NCBI GenBank assembly: GCA_025934775.1
Contig: JAICWO010000022.1
Location: 1-64,000, forward strand
Direction: 5' to 3'
Source of the DNA: Gemmatimonadaceae bacterium
GTDB lineage: Bacteria; Gemmatimonadota; Gemmatimonadetes; Gemmatimonadales; Gemmatimonadaceae
Length of the DNA stretch: 64,000 nt
Under the pieces are notes generated by a model. The model worked only from the letters and a program-made list of their open reading frames with translations. It did not search any database and was not told where the DNA came from. Shown in pieces: positions 16,573 through 25,261 of the stretch. Made by a program: the position numbers and the translations under genes. The stretch's first letter is position 1; each line of letters starts with the position of its first letter.

Positions 16573-17849
16573 CAGAACGCATGCCCCCGCTTCGACACCG
16601 CCCATGCGATCGCCAGCGCCGGCGGCAAGTCCAGCCCGAGCACCGGCAGGTTCACCTGCCGCGAGATCCCGACGTGCGCGAGCAGCGCGAGCACGCCCAG
16701 CGCCGCGAGCCCGTACGCGAAGATCCGCGTCACCGCCGCGGCGCGTCCGCTCCACAAGTGAATGAGCAGCAGCACGCCCAGGATCAGCCAGAGCGGATTG
16801 AAGATCAACAGATTCTCATTCCTATATGCGAATCGATGATCGGTGATCGTCCACAGGAGCGTGAGCAGCGTGCCCAGGATCCCGGCCGCGAACGCCCACA
16901 GCCCGAGCACGATCGCCGCCGCGATCTGGCCGCCGCGGCTTCCGCGCGCCGCCATGAAGCCCAGCCACAGGAAGATGATCGCGACCACGATGCCGATCGC
17001 GGTCAGCCACTTCCCCAACGGCGGTGGCTGCGTCGGTTCCGGCGCGCGTCCTTCCGCGGCATAGAGGACGGTCTGGCGCCGCACGAGCGGGTGTAGCGCG
17101 CCGGTCGAGTCCGGGACGGACAGCTTTGCCACGAAATCGTGCAGCGCCTTGGGCAGGAACATCGTCTGCCAGACGGTGATCGGCTTGTCCGACGGCTCGC
17201 CGAGGCCGATGTCGACGCCCACGTCGAGCGGGAAATTGCTCTGCATCAGCCGCAGCGTCTGCCAGCGATACGACGTCTGCGTGACCGTCTGCGAATGCGC
17301 CTTGATCGCGCCGCCCAGCACGCGATCCAGAATGTCCCGCGGCCGCGTCGCGCAGTTGTCGACGAAATAGTCGTAACGGTAGGTGACGTTCTCAGGCTGC
17401 GCGTTGACCCGGATGATGCTGAGCAGCGAATCCTTTTGCGGCGCGGTGAGATCGAGCTGTTGCGACGTGACCGTACGATTGAAGTACCGGTACGCCATCA
17501 GCACCTGATCGAGCGTCTCGCCGCCCATCTGATACAACATCAAGCCCTCGAGAAAATGAGGGATGAAATGCGGCGCGCTGCGGTCGAATACGCCCCAGTT
17601 GAAGACCGAGTCGCGGCCGGTGGCGTTGTCGTGAATCCAGATCGCGGCATGCCCGAACAGCTCCCACACCTCGTCGCCGTCGCCCATCGTCAGCAGCGAG
17701 ATGGTGACGTTCCGTCCCGACTCGTGCAGCGGGTCGGGCGGGACCATCGTCGGCGCCTGCGTGGGGGGCGCCGGCACCTTGGTCACTTGCCCGTGGAGCG
17801 TCGACGCGAGCGCAAGACACAGCGCGGCTGCCTGGAAGAGTCGATTCAT
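16572..17849 (-). CDS. DUF4105 (Lnb N-terminal-like) membrane protein
   Basis: A 425-residue protein with a signal peptide, a periplasmic DUF4105 domain (about residues 45-250; VWELFGHAAIWIHDN, YDYFVDNCATRPRD with the conserved His and Cys), and about five membrane helices in the C-terminal half. The Cys/His pair resembles a papain/NlpC-like site, and related proteins are predicted hydrolases. It is coupled to lgt, and may therefore act in envelope lipoprotein or lipid handling (inference). Confidence 0.78.
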   Translation of the reverse strand: MNRLFQAAALCLALASTLHGQVTKVPAPPTQAPTMVPPDPLHESGRNVTISLLTMGDGDEVWELFGHAAIWIHDNATGRDSVFNWGVFDRSAPHFIPHFLEGLMLYQMGGETLDQVLMAYRYFNRTVTSQQLDLTAPQKDSLLSIIRVNAQPENVTYRYDYFVDNCATRPRDILDRVLGGAIKAHSQTVTQTSYRWQTLRLMQSNFPLDVGVDIGLGEPSDKPITVWQTMFLPKALHDFVAKLSVPDSTGALHPLVRRQTVLYAAEGRAPEPTQPPPLGKWLTAIGIVVAIIFLWLGFMAARGSRGGQIAAAIVLGLWAFAAGILGTLLTLLWTITDHRFAYRNENLLIFNPLWLILGVLLLIHLWSGRAAAVTRIFAYGLAALGVLALLAHVGISRQVNLPVLGLDLPPALAIAWAVSKRGHAF

Positions 17850-17969
17850 TTCCGTAGAAGCTATAGGCTAGGATGATCGCCGCCAAAACCGGCCGGCCGC
17901 GGCCCCCGATGCGCCGCGCCGGCTCGCCTTCAACTTGCAGGTGTCGCCTTCGACCGGAGGAGGCGACCC

Positions 17970-19325
17970 ATGCCATGGAGAAGCAGCCGCTCAGGCTACG
18001 GAGAAGGCGACGAACGGAGCGAGGCGCTCGGCCGCGAGCTCAAGAAGATCGCGCTGCCGCTGGAGCACGCCGACGATCTGGATCCGCTCATCGAGCGCAT
18101 CGGGGACGCGCGGTTCGTGCTGCTCGGCGAGGCGTCGCACGGCACGTCGGAGTTCTACACGTGGCGTGCCGAGCTGTCGAAGCGGCTCTTCGAGGAGAAG
18201 AACTTCTCGTTCATCGCGGTCGAGGGAGATTGGCCCGATTGTTATCGCGTCAATCGTTACGTGAAGCATCTGCCCGATGCCGGCCACAACGCACACGAGG
18301 TGCTGCACGCGTTCGAGCGCTGGCCCACGTGGATGTGGGCCAACCGGGAAGTGGTCGAGCTGACCGAGTGGATGCGTGACTTCAATCGTGGGCGCGCGAG
18401 TGAAGCGCAGGCCGGTTTCTTCGGGCTCGACGTGTACTCGCTCTGGGATTCGATGCGCGCGGTGAACGCATACCTCGAGCGCATCGATCCGCGGCTCGCG
18501 GCTCAGGCGCGCCGCGCCTACAACTGCTTCGAGCCGTACGCAGAGGACGTGCAGGAATACGCGCGCGCGACGGCGATCGTGCCCACGTCGTGCGAGGACG
18601 AGGCGGTCTCCGTGCTGCGCGACCTTCGCGCCAACGCACCGCAGTACCGCGAGGATGGACGCGAGGGATACTTCAACGCCGAGCAGAACGCGCTCGTCGC
18701 GAAGAACGCCGAGCTGTACTATCGCACGATGGTGCGCGGCGGGCCCGACTCGTGGAACGTGCGCGACAATCACATGGTCGAGACGCTCGAGCGCCTGATG
18801 CAGCACCACGGTCCGAATGCACGCGCGATCGTCTGGGAGCACAATACGCACATTGGCGATGCGCGCTTCACGGACATGGCCCGCGCCGGCATGGTGAACG
18901 TCGGCCAGCTCGTGCGACAGGCGCACGGACGCGAGGGCGTGATGCTCGCGGGATTCGCCAGCCATCGCGGGACGGTCATTGCCGCCGAGGAGTGGGGCGC
19001 GCCGATGCAGCGGATGCGCGTGCCGATCGCCCGGCCCGCCAGCTTCGAGAGCGCGATGCACGATGGCGTTGGCGGCGACGCGCTGCTGCTGTTCGACGGA
19101 CGCGACAACGGCGGCGTGCACGGTCTCGACGAACCGATGGGTCATCGCGCGATCGGCGTGGTCTACGATCCGAATCACGAGCGGTGGGGGAACTACGTGC
19201 CGACGATCGTTCCCCGCCGCTACGACGCGATCCTGTACATCGACGAATCGCGCGCGGTGGACCCGCTGCACATGCCGGTGTTGGTGGATGGGGAGGTGCC
19301 GGAGACGTATCCGTCGGGGGTGTGA
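17970..19325 (+). CDS. erythromycin-esterase-family protein
   Basis: A 451-residue protein of the EreA/EreB-like family. Conserved segments are LLGEASHGTSEFY (the catalytic histidine region), VEGDWPD, and ENQNALVAKNAELYYR-type helices followed by IVWEHNTHIGDARF and YDPNHERWGNYVPT. Characterised members hydrolyse the macrolide lactone, but most chromosomal members have unknown substrates. GGAGG lies a few bases before ATG 17970. It is divergent from the DUF4105 gene. Confidence 0.85.
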   Translation: MPWRSSRSGYGEGDERSEALGRELKKIALPLEHADDLDPLIERIGDARFVLLGEASHGTSEFYTWRAELSKRLFEEKNFSFIAVEGDWPDCYRVNRYVKHLPDAGHNAHEVLHAFERWPTWMWANREVVELTEWMRDFNRGRASEAQAGFFGLDVYSLWDSMRAVNAYLERIDPRLAAQARRAYNCFEPYAEDVQEYARATAIVPTSCEDEAVSVLRDLRANAPQYREDGREGYFNAEQNALVAKNAELYYRTMVRGGPDSWNVRDNHMVETLERLMQHHGPNARAIVWEHNTHIGDARFTDMARAGMVNVGQLVRQAHGREGVMLAGFASHRGTVIAAEEWGAPMQRMRVPIARPASFESAMHDGVGGDALLLFDGRDNGGVHGLDEPMGHRAIGVVYDPNHERWGNYVPTIVPRRYDAILYIDESRAVDPLHMPVLVDGEVPETYPSGV

Positions 19326-19338
19326 GTATCCCGAGGGC

Positions 19339-19422
19339 GGGGCTGAGGGCTGACGGCGGGGCTGAGGGCTGACGGCGGGGCTGAGGGCTGACGGCGGGGC
19401 TGAGGGCTGACGGCGGGGCTGA
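19339..19422. repeat. 19-bp perfect tandem repeat, about 4.4 copies
   Basis: The unit GGGGCTGAGGGCTGACGGC is repeated four times without change from 19339 to 19414, then a partial fifth copy. It begins 14 bases past the erythromycin-esterase stop. Each unit contains a GGGCTGA...GCTGACGG doublet. Such perfect repeats usually vary in copy number between strains. Confidence 0.92.
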
Positions 19423-19432
19423 CAGCCGCAGA

Positions 19433-19674
19433 TCCCAGCTCGGCTATTCGCTATCAGCGACAGCTATCAGAGGGATTTGGAAGTGTGAGATGGGATCGGT
19501 GGTCGGCTTGCGGCGGCGGCCTATGCCGGTCGGAGCACGACGGCAAGCTGACAGCTCTGTCATCATTGAGTGCATGCGCGAACGAGCGCGCCGGCCCAGC
19601 CCCGCGCTCCCATTCAACGCTTCGTTCCACATTCCTCGGATAGCTGTCGCTGATAGCCAATAGCCGAGCTGGGA
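19433..19674. repeat. MITE-like element with 36-bp terminal inverted repeats
   Basis: Bases 19433-19468 and 19639-19674 are inverted copies with a single mismatch (outer end TCCCAGCTCGGCTATT). The 170 bp between them hold no convincing gene. Further GCTGACAGC/GCTGTCAGC complementarity extends outward on both sides (about 19418-19426 and 19685-19693). The size and ends fit a small non-autonomous element or a large structured hairpin; no transposase is nearby. Confidence 0.85.
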
Positions 19675-19697
19675 ACTGATTGCTCGCTGTCAGCCCG

Positions 19698-20228
19698 TCA
19701 GCGCACAGCAATCGGTAATGACTGCGGATATCGATACAACACCGATTCCGCTCCGAAAAATTCCACCGTCTCCCCCGGCACCGCGCCGAGCGCTGTCGCG
19801 ACGCGGATCGATGCGGTGTTCGCGGGCCGAATGATGCTCGTGATCTCGCGCTGCTTCAGCACCTCGCGCGCGAACGTCAGCGCGGCCGCGGCACCTTCAC
19901 GCGCGTAGCCGCGGCCCCACGCCCATGGGCCCAGCGTGTATGCGATCTCGAATGCGGGAAATCCTTCCTGATTCATGCAGCCGATGCGGCCGAGAAATCG
20001 CCCGGTCGCGGATTCCTCCACGGCCCAGACGCCGTAGCCGCGGAGCACCCAGTGGCCCATCAGCATCGCCATCTGCCGCCATGCGTCGGCGCGCGAGAGC
20101 GGCACGCCGGCGCCGAGGAAGCGGACGACGTCCGGATTCGCCATCATCTCGGCGTACGGCTCGACATCGTCCGGCCTGAAGCAGCGGAGGAGGAGCCGCT
20201 CGGTGCGGAGCTCGGGAATGTTGAGCAT
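19698..20228 (-). CDS. GNAT acetyltransferase, RimJ/RimL type
   Basis: A 176-residue protein beginning with the usual LRTERLLLRCFRPDD of RimJ/RimL-like N-acetyltransferases, with the acetyl-CoA loop in WGRGYAREGAAAAL and the NxxSxR motif NTASIRVATALG. It could acetylate a protein N-terminus or a small amine. It is last in a run of same-strand genes that begins at 21949. Confidence 0.83.
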   Translation of the reverse strand: MLNIPELRTERLLLRCFRPDDVEPYAEMMANPDVVRFLGAGVPLSRADAWRQMAMLMGHWVLRGYGVWAVEESATGRFLGRIGCMNQEGFPAFEIAYTLGPWAWGRGYAREGAAAALTFAREVLKQREITSIIRPANTASIRVATALGAVPGETVEFFGAESVLYRYPQSLPIAVR

Positions 20229-20237
20229 TGCCAGACG

Positions 20238-20675
20238 CTACCTGAGCCGCTTTCTGAACTGCACGACGCGATCGGTTTCCTCGTATCCCGCGTTGGTGTG
20301 CACCGCGTGGCTGGCGTCGTTGTCGAGCAGCGCATCCGATGCGATCTCGCTCCGGCCGCGGGAGAGGCCCCACGCCTCGGCCGCCGCGAGCAGCGACCGT
20401 GCGATGCCGCGACGGCGCATGTCCGGATCGACGTAGAGCGCCTCGATGTACGCGACCGGCGTCGACTCGCATCCGTCGGCGTACGAGCGCTCGCCGACTT
20501 CGACGAAGCCGCACAGCGTGCCGTCCTCGCGCTCGGCCACGAAGACTTCTGCGTCCTCGCGCGCATGATGGGCGCGCATCCCGGCGGCCACCTCGTCCGG
20601 CGGATACGGGAAGAGGGCAACGCTCATGCGAAGCCAATCGTTCCAATCAGCATCCTGATATACTCTAATTGTCAT
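20238..20675 (-). CDS. AAC(6')-type aminoglycoside acetyltransferase-like GNAT
   Basis: A 145-residue GNAT protein. The stretch CESTPVAYIEALYVDPDMRR, then GIARSLLAAAEAW, EIASDALLDNDASHAVH and ETDRVVQFRKRL matches, nearly position by position, the conserved core and C-terminus of chromosomal AAC(6')-I enzymes, which transfer acetyl from acetyl-CoA to the 6'-amino group of aminoglycosides. Length also fits. Whether it acts on a drug cannot be told from sequence. ATG 20675 lies one base after the stop of the NUDIX gene. Confidence 0.8.
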   Translation of the reverse strand: MTIRVYQDADWNDWLRMSVALFPYPPDEVAAGMRAHHAREDAEVFVAEREDGTLCGFVEVGERSYADGCESTPVAYIEALYVDPDMRRRGIARSLLAAAEAWGLSRGRSEIASDALLDNDASHAVHTNAGYEETDRVVQFRKRLR

Positions 20676-20676
20676 G

Positions 20677-21111
20677 TCATTCGCCTGGCGCTGGCGACGG
20701 GTCCGCGAGCGCGGTTGCGCTGGAAAGTTGAACGAGGGACTCAACGAAGATCCGATCGCTCGGCGCGAGCGGAAGGGCGAGCAGCTCACGCGGCGTCGCC
20801 CACGCGAGCTGTGAGTGCTCGAGACATCGCGGCTCGCCGCAAATCTGGACCGGCACGAACGCGATCACGAATGGGGCGCCGTCGTCGCCGAGTTCCGCGA
20901 CCGCGGGCGCCGCGCGCGCCAGCTCGACGTCGAGCTCCTCGCGCAGCTCGCGGCGCGCGGCGGCTTCGTCGATCTCACCCGCCTCGGTCTTGCCGCCTGG
21001 GAATTCCCACAGGCCGCCGTGCCGTTTGTGCGCCGGCCGTTGACAGACGAGATAGCGATCGCCGTCGCGAATCACGCACGCGATCACGCGGCGCGGGCTC
21101 GCGGCCGGCAT
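20677..21111 (-). CDS. NUDIX hydrolase, MutT-like
   Basis: A protein of about 144 residues with a complete NUDIX box (GGKTEAGE...ARRELREELDVE) preceded by GGLWEFPGG, as in MutT-type (deoxy)nucleoside triphosphate pyrophosphatases that remove oxidised nucleotides such as 8-oxo-dGTP. ATG 21111 (or GTG 21114) overlaps the stop of the upstream VOC gene (GTGATG). The sequence ends in a Pro/Ala-rich tail. Confidence 0.83.
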   Translation of the reverse strand: MPAASPRRVIACVIRDGDRYLVCQRPAHKRHGGLWEFPGGKTEAGEIDEAAARRELREELDVELARAAPAVAELGDDGAPFVIAFVPVQICGEPRCLEHSQLAWATPRELLALPLAPSDRIFVESLVQLSSATALADPSPAPGE

Positions 21112-21521
21112 CACGCGCCCGGCGACGAGAAGGTGAATCGAAAGCCATCGGGATCCTGCAGCCGGAAAAACCGCATCCCCCAGGCCGCCGCCGGCTCCGA
21201 CTCGAGCGTGCCGCCGCGGGTCTTGATGGCCGCCGCGAGCGCGTCGATGTCCTGCTCCGTCGTGAGTCGAAGCGAGAACCCCTCGCCCTTGACGCGGTCG
21301 GCGCCCTTCGCGCCCGTCTCCTGCGTGATGAGAATTCGCGCGCTCCCCGCGCGTAGTGAGACCGCGAACAGCCGCTCGTCACGCCTGAACTCTCGGGCGA
21401 CGGCAAAGCCAAGTACGTCGCGATACCATCGCAGGCTCGCGTCGAGATCGTTGACCGTCAAGGATGCGTCGAGGCCGATCGCATCGAGCGGCGTACCCTT
21501 CACGGGATCGTCTCGGCTCAT
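21111..21521 (-). CDS. VOC-superfamily (glyoxalase/bleomycin-resistance fold) protein
   Basis: A 136-residue protein with the two beta-alpha-beta-beta-beta modules of the VOC fold: LDASLTVNDLDASLRWYRDV at the start and FFRLQDPDGFRFTF at the end. Members are metal-dependent lyases, dioxygenases or drug-binding proteins; the substrate is unknown. Its ATG overlaps the stop of the upstream gene (ATGA) and its own stop overlaps the NUDIX start. Confidence 0.82.
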   Translation of the reverse strand: MSRDDPVKGTPLDAIGLDASLTVNDLDASLRWYRDVLGFAVAREFRRDERLFAVSLRAGSARILITQETGAKGADRVKGEGFSLRLTTEQDIDALAAAIKTRGGTLESEPAAAWGMRFFRLQDPDGFRFTFSSPGA

Positions 21522-21949
21522 TCGGACCGCTCGAATCGCTCGAGCTCCTGGGGCGAGAGTAGTTTGCTTGCCACCCAGTGGCTGAACGAGTCCGGCGTCG
21601 GTTCGATGGAGGGCACGTCGCCGCGGAGCACGCGCTCGGCGAAATCGCGGACGAGCGCAGCCTTCGCGGCGTGCCACACGCCGATCGCCACCATGCGCGC
21701 CGTTCGCGCATCGCGCTCCATCTCGCCCGCGTCTCGCTTGAGGGCGAGGAGATACTCGGCGAGGTTCACCTCCGTCGCGTCCGCGTCGACCATGCCGATC
21801 ATCGTATTGGCATGCTCGTCGAGGTAAGCCTCATCGGCCTCGTCGAGCCGCTGGAGGTAGTGCGCGAGAATGCGGCGGACGGTCCGGTTCGCCGGCTCAC
21901 CGCGATCCACCCAGTTGCTCGCCTTCTTGGAGATGATCGTCGGCTTCAT
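21518..21949 (-). CDS. conserved-looking helical protein of unknown function
   Basis: A 143-residue soluble protein, mostly helical and charged, with no cysteine or signal peptide. It starts MKPTIISKKASNWVDRGEPA at ATG 21949. I do not recognise a family. It heads the ATGA/TGATG-overlapped run helical protein - VOC - NUDIX - AAC(6')-like - GNAT, so it is probably expressed as part of a small stress or detoxification operon (inference from context). Confidence 0.6.
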   Translation of the reverse strand: MKPTIISKKASNWVDRGEPANRTVRRILAHYLQRLDEADEAYLDEHANTMIGMVDADATEVNLAEYLLALKRDAGEMERDARTARMVAIGVWHAAKAALVRDFAERVLRGDVPSIEPTPDSFSHWVASKLLSPQELERFERSE

Positions 21950-21968
21950 AGTCCCTGAATGATACACC

Positions 21969-22001
21969 GCGGGGCACACGCGCAACGACCGTGTGCCCCG
22001 C
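21969..22001. terminator. perfect 12-bp hairpin between same-strand genes
   Basis: GCGGGGCACACG (21969-21980) is exactly complementary to CGTGTGCCCCGC (21990-22001) around a nine-base loop. It lies just past the end of the S10 peptidase gene (minus strand) and before the operon starting at 21949. There is no T-run. Confidence 0.6.
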
Positions 22002-22006
22002 TTTCA

Positions 22007-22034
22007 ACTCTCTACTCTCTACTCTCTACTCTCT
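22007..22034. repeat. heptamer microsatellite ACTCTCT x4
   Basis: Four perfect copies of the seven-base unit ACTCTCT run from 22007 to 22034, five bases beyond the stop codon of the S10 peptidase gene. Its polypyrimidine character contrasts with the surrounding DNA. Confidence 0.9.
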
Positions 22035-22038
22035 GATC

Positions 22039-23628
22039 TTATGGCACCTGATTCGCCGGATGCTGGTTCGCCTCGATGAAGCTCACGATGTCGTTCTTGA
22101 GCTGCTTCGCCGACGACTGGTTCAGGTACGCCATGTGGCCGCTTTCGTAGTACTTGAACTGCACGCGATCCTTGTACGTCCGGTCGTAGCCGAGGTGGTC
22201 GAACGTGTACTCGGCGTTCGCGAACGGCGTGGCCATGTCGTAGTAGCCGGCGCCCACCATCACGTGCAGGTACGGGTTCTTGGCCATCGCGGTGCGGAGC
22301 ATGTCTGACGTGCTGGGATAGCCGCTGCCGAGATTGCCCGCGCCCGTGAGACCGGTGTAGTCCCACCGGCCCGCGTGACCGCCGGTGTAGTACTGCAGGT
22401 CGGTCTTGTAATCGAGATCGTTCTTGAGGAAACGCATATACGCCGACATGAACGCGCCCGACGGCGCGACGTCGGAGGGATCGTAGTCCTGCCGCTGGCT
22501 CGACGCATTGCCGTTGAGGCCGATCATCCGGCTGTCGTAGCGCCCGACCGTCTCGCGCTGGTCGCGAAGCAGCTCGGTGCGGAACACGCCCGGGTCGATG
22601 CGAAGATTGGTATTCGCGATGTATTGTGCCGAGACGCCCGTGAGCCGCGCGAGCTGCTGCGCCGCGGCGGTCTTCTGCGATTCCGTGAGCGTGTTGCCCT
22701 TGGCGAGCGCGTTCGCGTAGTCGCCGAACGCGAACGTGCGCGCCTGCTGCACCACCTGCGCCAACGAGAGCTTCTGCAGATCGGCGGGCAGCTTCTTGTG
22801 ATACCACGCGGTCGCCGTGTACGTCGGCAGGAAGCACTCGTACGGCAGATCGTTCGACGCACCCGGCTGGATGTTGCCAAGATCGAGCACGGTGCCGAGG
22901 AGCATGATGCCATTCAGCTCGATGCCTTCCTGGCTCTCCAGCGTCGACGCGAGGCCGGCCGAGCGGAACGTGCCGTAGCTCTCGCCGAACAGATACTTTG
23001 GCGACTGCCAGCGGTTGTATTTGTCGAGGTACTCGCGAATGAACGACGAGAACATCTTGAGGTCGTTGCTCGCGCCGGTGAAGTCCGAGGTCTTCGAGCC
23101 GGGCGCCGGCCGAGAGTAGCCGGTCATCATCGCGTCGATCTGGACGAGATCCGTCGCCTCGAGCGGCGAGTACGGATTGTCGACGAGGTTGTACGGCGGT
23201 GCGGGCTCCGAGCCGTTCGGTCCCATCTCGGGATGCCGCGGGCTCATCAGACCCATGCTCAGCCAGATCGACGCCGAGCCGGGGCCACCGTTGAAGAAGA
23301 ACGTCACCGGCCGCGTCGACGGCTCGGCCTGATCCTTCGTGTACGAGACGTAGAACACCGTCGCCTCGCCCTTCCCATCGCCGTCGCGGATCACCATGGT
23401 GCCGGCGTTCGCGGTGTACGGAATGGTCTTGCCGTCGATGGTGACGGTGTGATGCGTGGTCGAGACCTTCTCGACCGCGGGAACGCCTTCCTCGGGCGCG
23501 GGTGCGGCGCCGTTCGGGCCACCGCCGCGGCCGCCGCGTCCTCCCGGCCCACCCGGCTGCTGCGCCGTGGCGGTCCCGAAGGTGAGGCACGAAGCAGCAG
23601 CGCCGAGCAGGCACATGCGTCTCAGCAT
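22039..23628 (-). CDS. secreted S10-family serine carboxypeptidase
   Basis: A 529-residue exported peptidase. The start ATG 23628 has AGGAGAG seven bases upstream and opens a signal peptide ending TATAQQ; a Gly/Arg/Pro-rich stretch (GGPGGRGGRGGGPNG) follows. The S10 hallmarks are FFNGGPGSASIW, the nucleophile in GESYGTFR, the Asp in GAGYYDMATP and the His in ESGHMAY. It would remove C-terminal residues from peptides in the periplasm or medium. It is followed by a hairpin and a heptamer repeat. Confidence 0.88.
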   Translation of the reverse strand: MLRRMCLLGAAASCLTFGTATAQQPGGPGGRGGRGGGPNGAAPAPEEGVPAVEKVSTTHHTVTIDGKTIPYTANAGTMVIRDGDGKGEATVFYVSYTKDQAEPSTRPVTFFFNGGPGSASIWLSMGLMSPRHPEMGPNGSEPAPPYNLVDNPYSPLEATDLVQIDAMMTGYSRPAPGSKTSDFTGASNDLKMFSSFIREYLDKYNRWQSPKYLFGESYGTFRSAGLASTLESQEGIELNGIMLLGTVLDLGNIQPGASNDLPYECFLPTYTATAWYHKKLPADLQKLSLAQVVQQARTFAFGDYANALAKGNTLTESQKTAAAQQLARLTGVSAQYIANTNLRIDPGVFRTELLRDQRETVGRYDSRMIGLNGNASSQRQDYDPSDVAPSGAFMSAYMRFLKNDLDYKTDLQYYTGGHAGRWDYTGLTGAGNLGSGYPSTSDMLRTAMAKNPYLHVMVGAGYYDMATPFANAEYTFDHLGYDRTYKDRVQFKYYESGHMAYLNQSSAKQLKNDIVSFIEANQHPANQVP

Positions 23629-23767
23629 GACGAAACTCTCCTGGATGCGAATGGGATGGATCAGGTGGGACAATGAATTATCGCATCAGGGAGCCCAAGT
23701 GTTGAGGGGCTGCTCGAGATGAGCTCGGGATTGTGGGATTTATTGGCGCTCGCTCAATTCTGCCGCC

Positions 23768-25261
23768 ATGCACCTCACTCAGCTCTTCGATCTCTCCCTC
23801 CGCGGCCGCGCCGAGCGGATGGGTCTCGAATACACCGCCGACGACGGCTCGCTCGCGACGCTCACCTTCGGCGACGTGGACGCGCGGGCGAACCGCATGG
23901 CGAACGAGCTCGCGGCACGCGGACTCCGGCGCGGCGATCGGCTCTGCCTGCACCTCGCGAACCGCATCGAGTTCATCGACATCTTCCTCGCCTGCGCCCG
24001 GCTCGGCGTCATCCTGGTGCCGATCAACATTCTCTATCGCGAGCGCGAGTTGCGGCACATCATCGCCGACTCGGATCCCGTGGCGACGATCGTGGCCCGC
24101 GGCTCGGACGCCGCGTATCCGGATCAAGCCTCCATCTGGCTGCTCGACGAAGTCGCCGCCGGCGCGGCGTCGCGCCCGTCGACCCGGCCGGAGGTCGCGC
24201 TCGACGGCGACGATCCGGCGCTGATCATCTACACCTCGGGCACGACCGGCGTCGCCAAGGGCGCCGTGCTCACGCACAACAATCTCGCCGCGAATGCGGT
24301 CACGCTCACGGCGATCTGGAAGATCACGGAGGCCGATCGCTACATCGCGATGCTCCCGCTCTTCCACGTGCACGGCCTGGGCAACGGACTTCACAGTTGG
24401 CTCATTAGCGGATGCACAATGCGCCTGCTCGAGCGATTCGATCAGCGCACCACGCCCGCGGTGCTGGCCGGGTTCAGACCGACGCTGATTTTTGGCGTGC
24501 CGACGATCTACGTGCGCCTGCTCGATCCGGCGTGCACCTCCGACGCGCAGGCGCGCGAGATCTCGCGCGACGCCCGGCTCTTCGTCTCCGGCTCGGCGCC
24601 GCTGCCGGCGCACGTGCACGATGCGTTTCGCGCGCGCTACGGCCACACCATTCTCGAGCGCTACGGCATGAGCGAGGCGCTGATGATCCTGAGCAACCCG
24701 TACGAGGGGGAGCGGCGCCCCGGAGCGGTGGGCTTTCCGCTGCCCGGCGTCTCGGCGCGCATCATGGGCGACGACGGCCAGGTCGTTGGCGCTGACGCGG
24801 TCGGTGAAGTCGAGATCAAGTCGCCGCATCTCTTCGCCGGCTACTGGAAGCGGCCCGAGGCGACCGCCGCGGCGTTTCACGACGGCTGGTTTCGCACCGG
24901 CGATCTCGCGGTCCGCTCGCCCGACGGCTATTACACGCTCCGCGGGCGGCGCGGTGATCTCATCATCAGCGCGGGATTCAACATCTATCCGCGCGAGATC
25001 GAGGAGCTGCTGCTCGAGGACCGCCGCGTGCGCGAGGCGGCGGTGGTTGGAATGCACGATGACGCGCGCGGCGAGGTGCCCATCGCCTACGTCTGCGCGG
25101 ACGATGCACTCGACTTCACGGAGCTCGAATCCACATGCCGGACACAGCTCGCGTCGTTCAAGATCCCTCGCGCCTTCATCCGCATGGAGACGCTGCCGCG
25201 GACGGCGCTGGGCAAGATCCAGAAGCATCTCCTGCCCGCGCCGGACACAAAACACCACTGA
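23768..25261 (+). CDS. AMP-forming acyl-CoA synthetase, malonyl-CoA synthetase (MatB)-like
   Basis: A 497-residue ANL-superfamily enzyme. The ATP loop is YTSGTTGVAKGAVLTH; LPLFHVHGLGNGLHSW, IFGVPTIYVRLL, FVSGSAPLPAHV, ERYGMSEALMILSNPYEGER and RPGAVGFPLPGV closely follow MatB. The adenylation hinge is TGDLAVRSPDGYYTLRGR and the catalytic lysine lies in RTALGKIQK. MatB makes malonyl- or methylmalonyl-CoA from the free diacid. Specificity is inferred from similarity; a fatty-acid ligase is the alternative. The next gene, an MFS transporter, overlaps its stop. Confidence 0.82.
   Translation: MHLTQLFDLSLRGRAERMGLEYTADDGSLATLTFGDVDARANRMANELAARGLRRGDRLCLHLANRIEFIDIFLACARLGVILVPINILYRERELRHIIADSDPVATIVARGSDAAYPDQASIWLLDEVAAGAASRPSTRPEVALDGDDPALIIYTSGTTGVAKGAVLTHNNLAANAVTLTAIWKITEADRYIAMLPLFHVHGLGNGLHSWLISGCTMRLLERFDQRTTPAVLAGFRPTLIFGVPTIYVRLLDPACTSDAQAREISRDARLFVSGSAPLPAHVHDAFRARYGHTILERYGMSEALMILSNPYEGERRPGAVGFPLPGVSARIMGDDGQVVGADAVGEVEIKSPHLFAGYWKRPEATAAAFHDGWFRTGDLAVRSPDGYYTLRGRRGDLIISAGFNIYPREIEELLLEDRRVREAAVVGMHDDARGEVPIAYVCADDALDFTELESTCRTQLASFKIPRAFIRMETLPRTALGKIQKHLLPAPDTKHH

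Noticed and set aside
19339-19422. CRISPR array
   Set aside because: The 19-bp units are directly adjacent with no spacers, and no cas gene is present.
17970-20675. A resistance island (erythromycin-esterase family plus AAC(6')-like genes)
   Set aside because: The genes are on opposite strands, separated by repeats, with no integrase, integron or IS, and both families have many chromosomal members with no known drug activity.
22019-23614. A second long frame on the same strand as the S10 peptidase, and a long antisense frame at 22375-23676
   Set aside because: Both are Arg/His-rich shadows of the S10 gene, which has all catalytic motifs and a strong ribosome-binding site.
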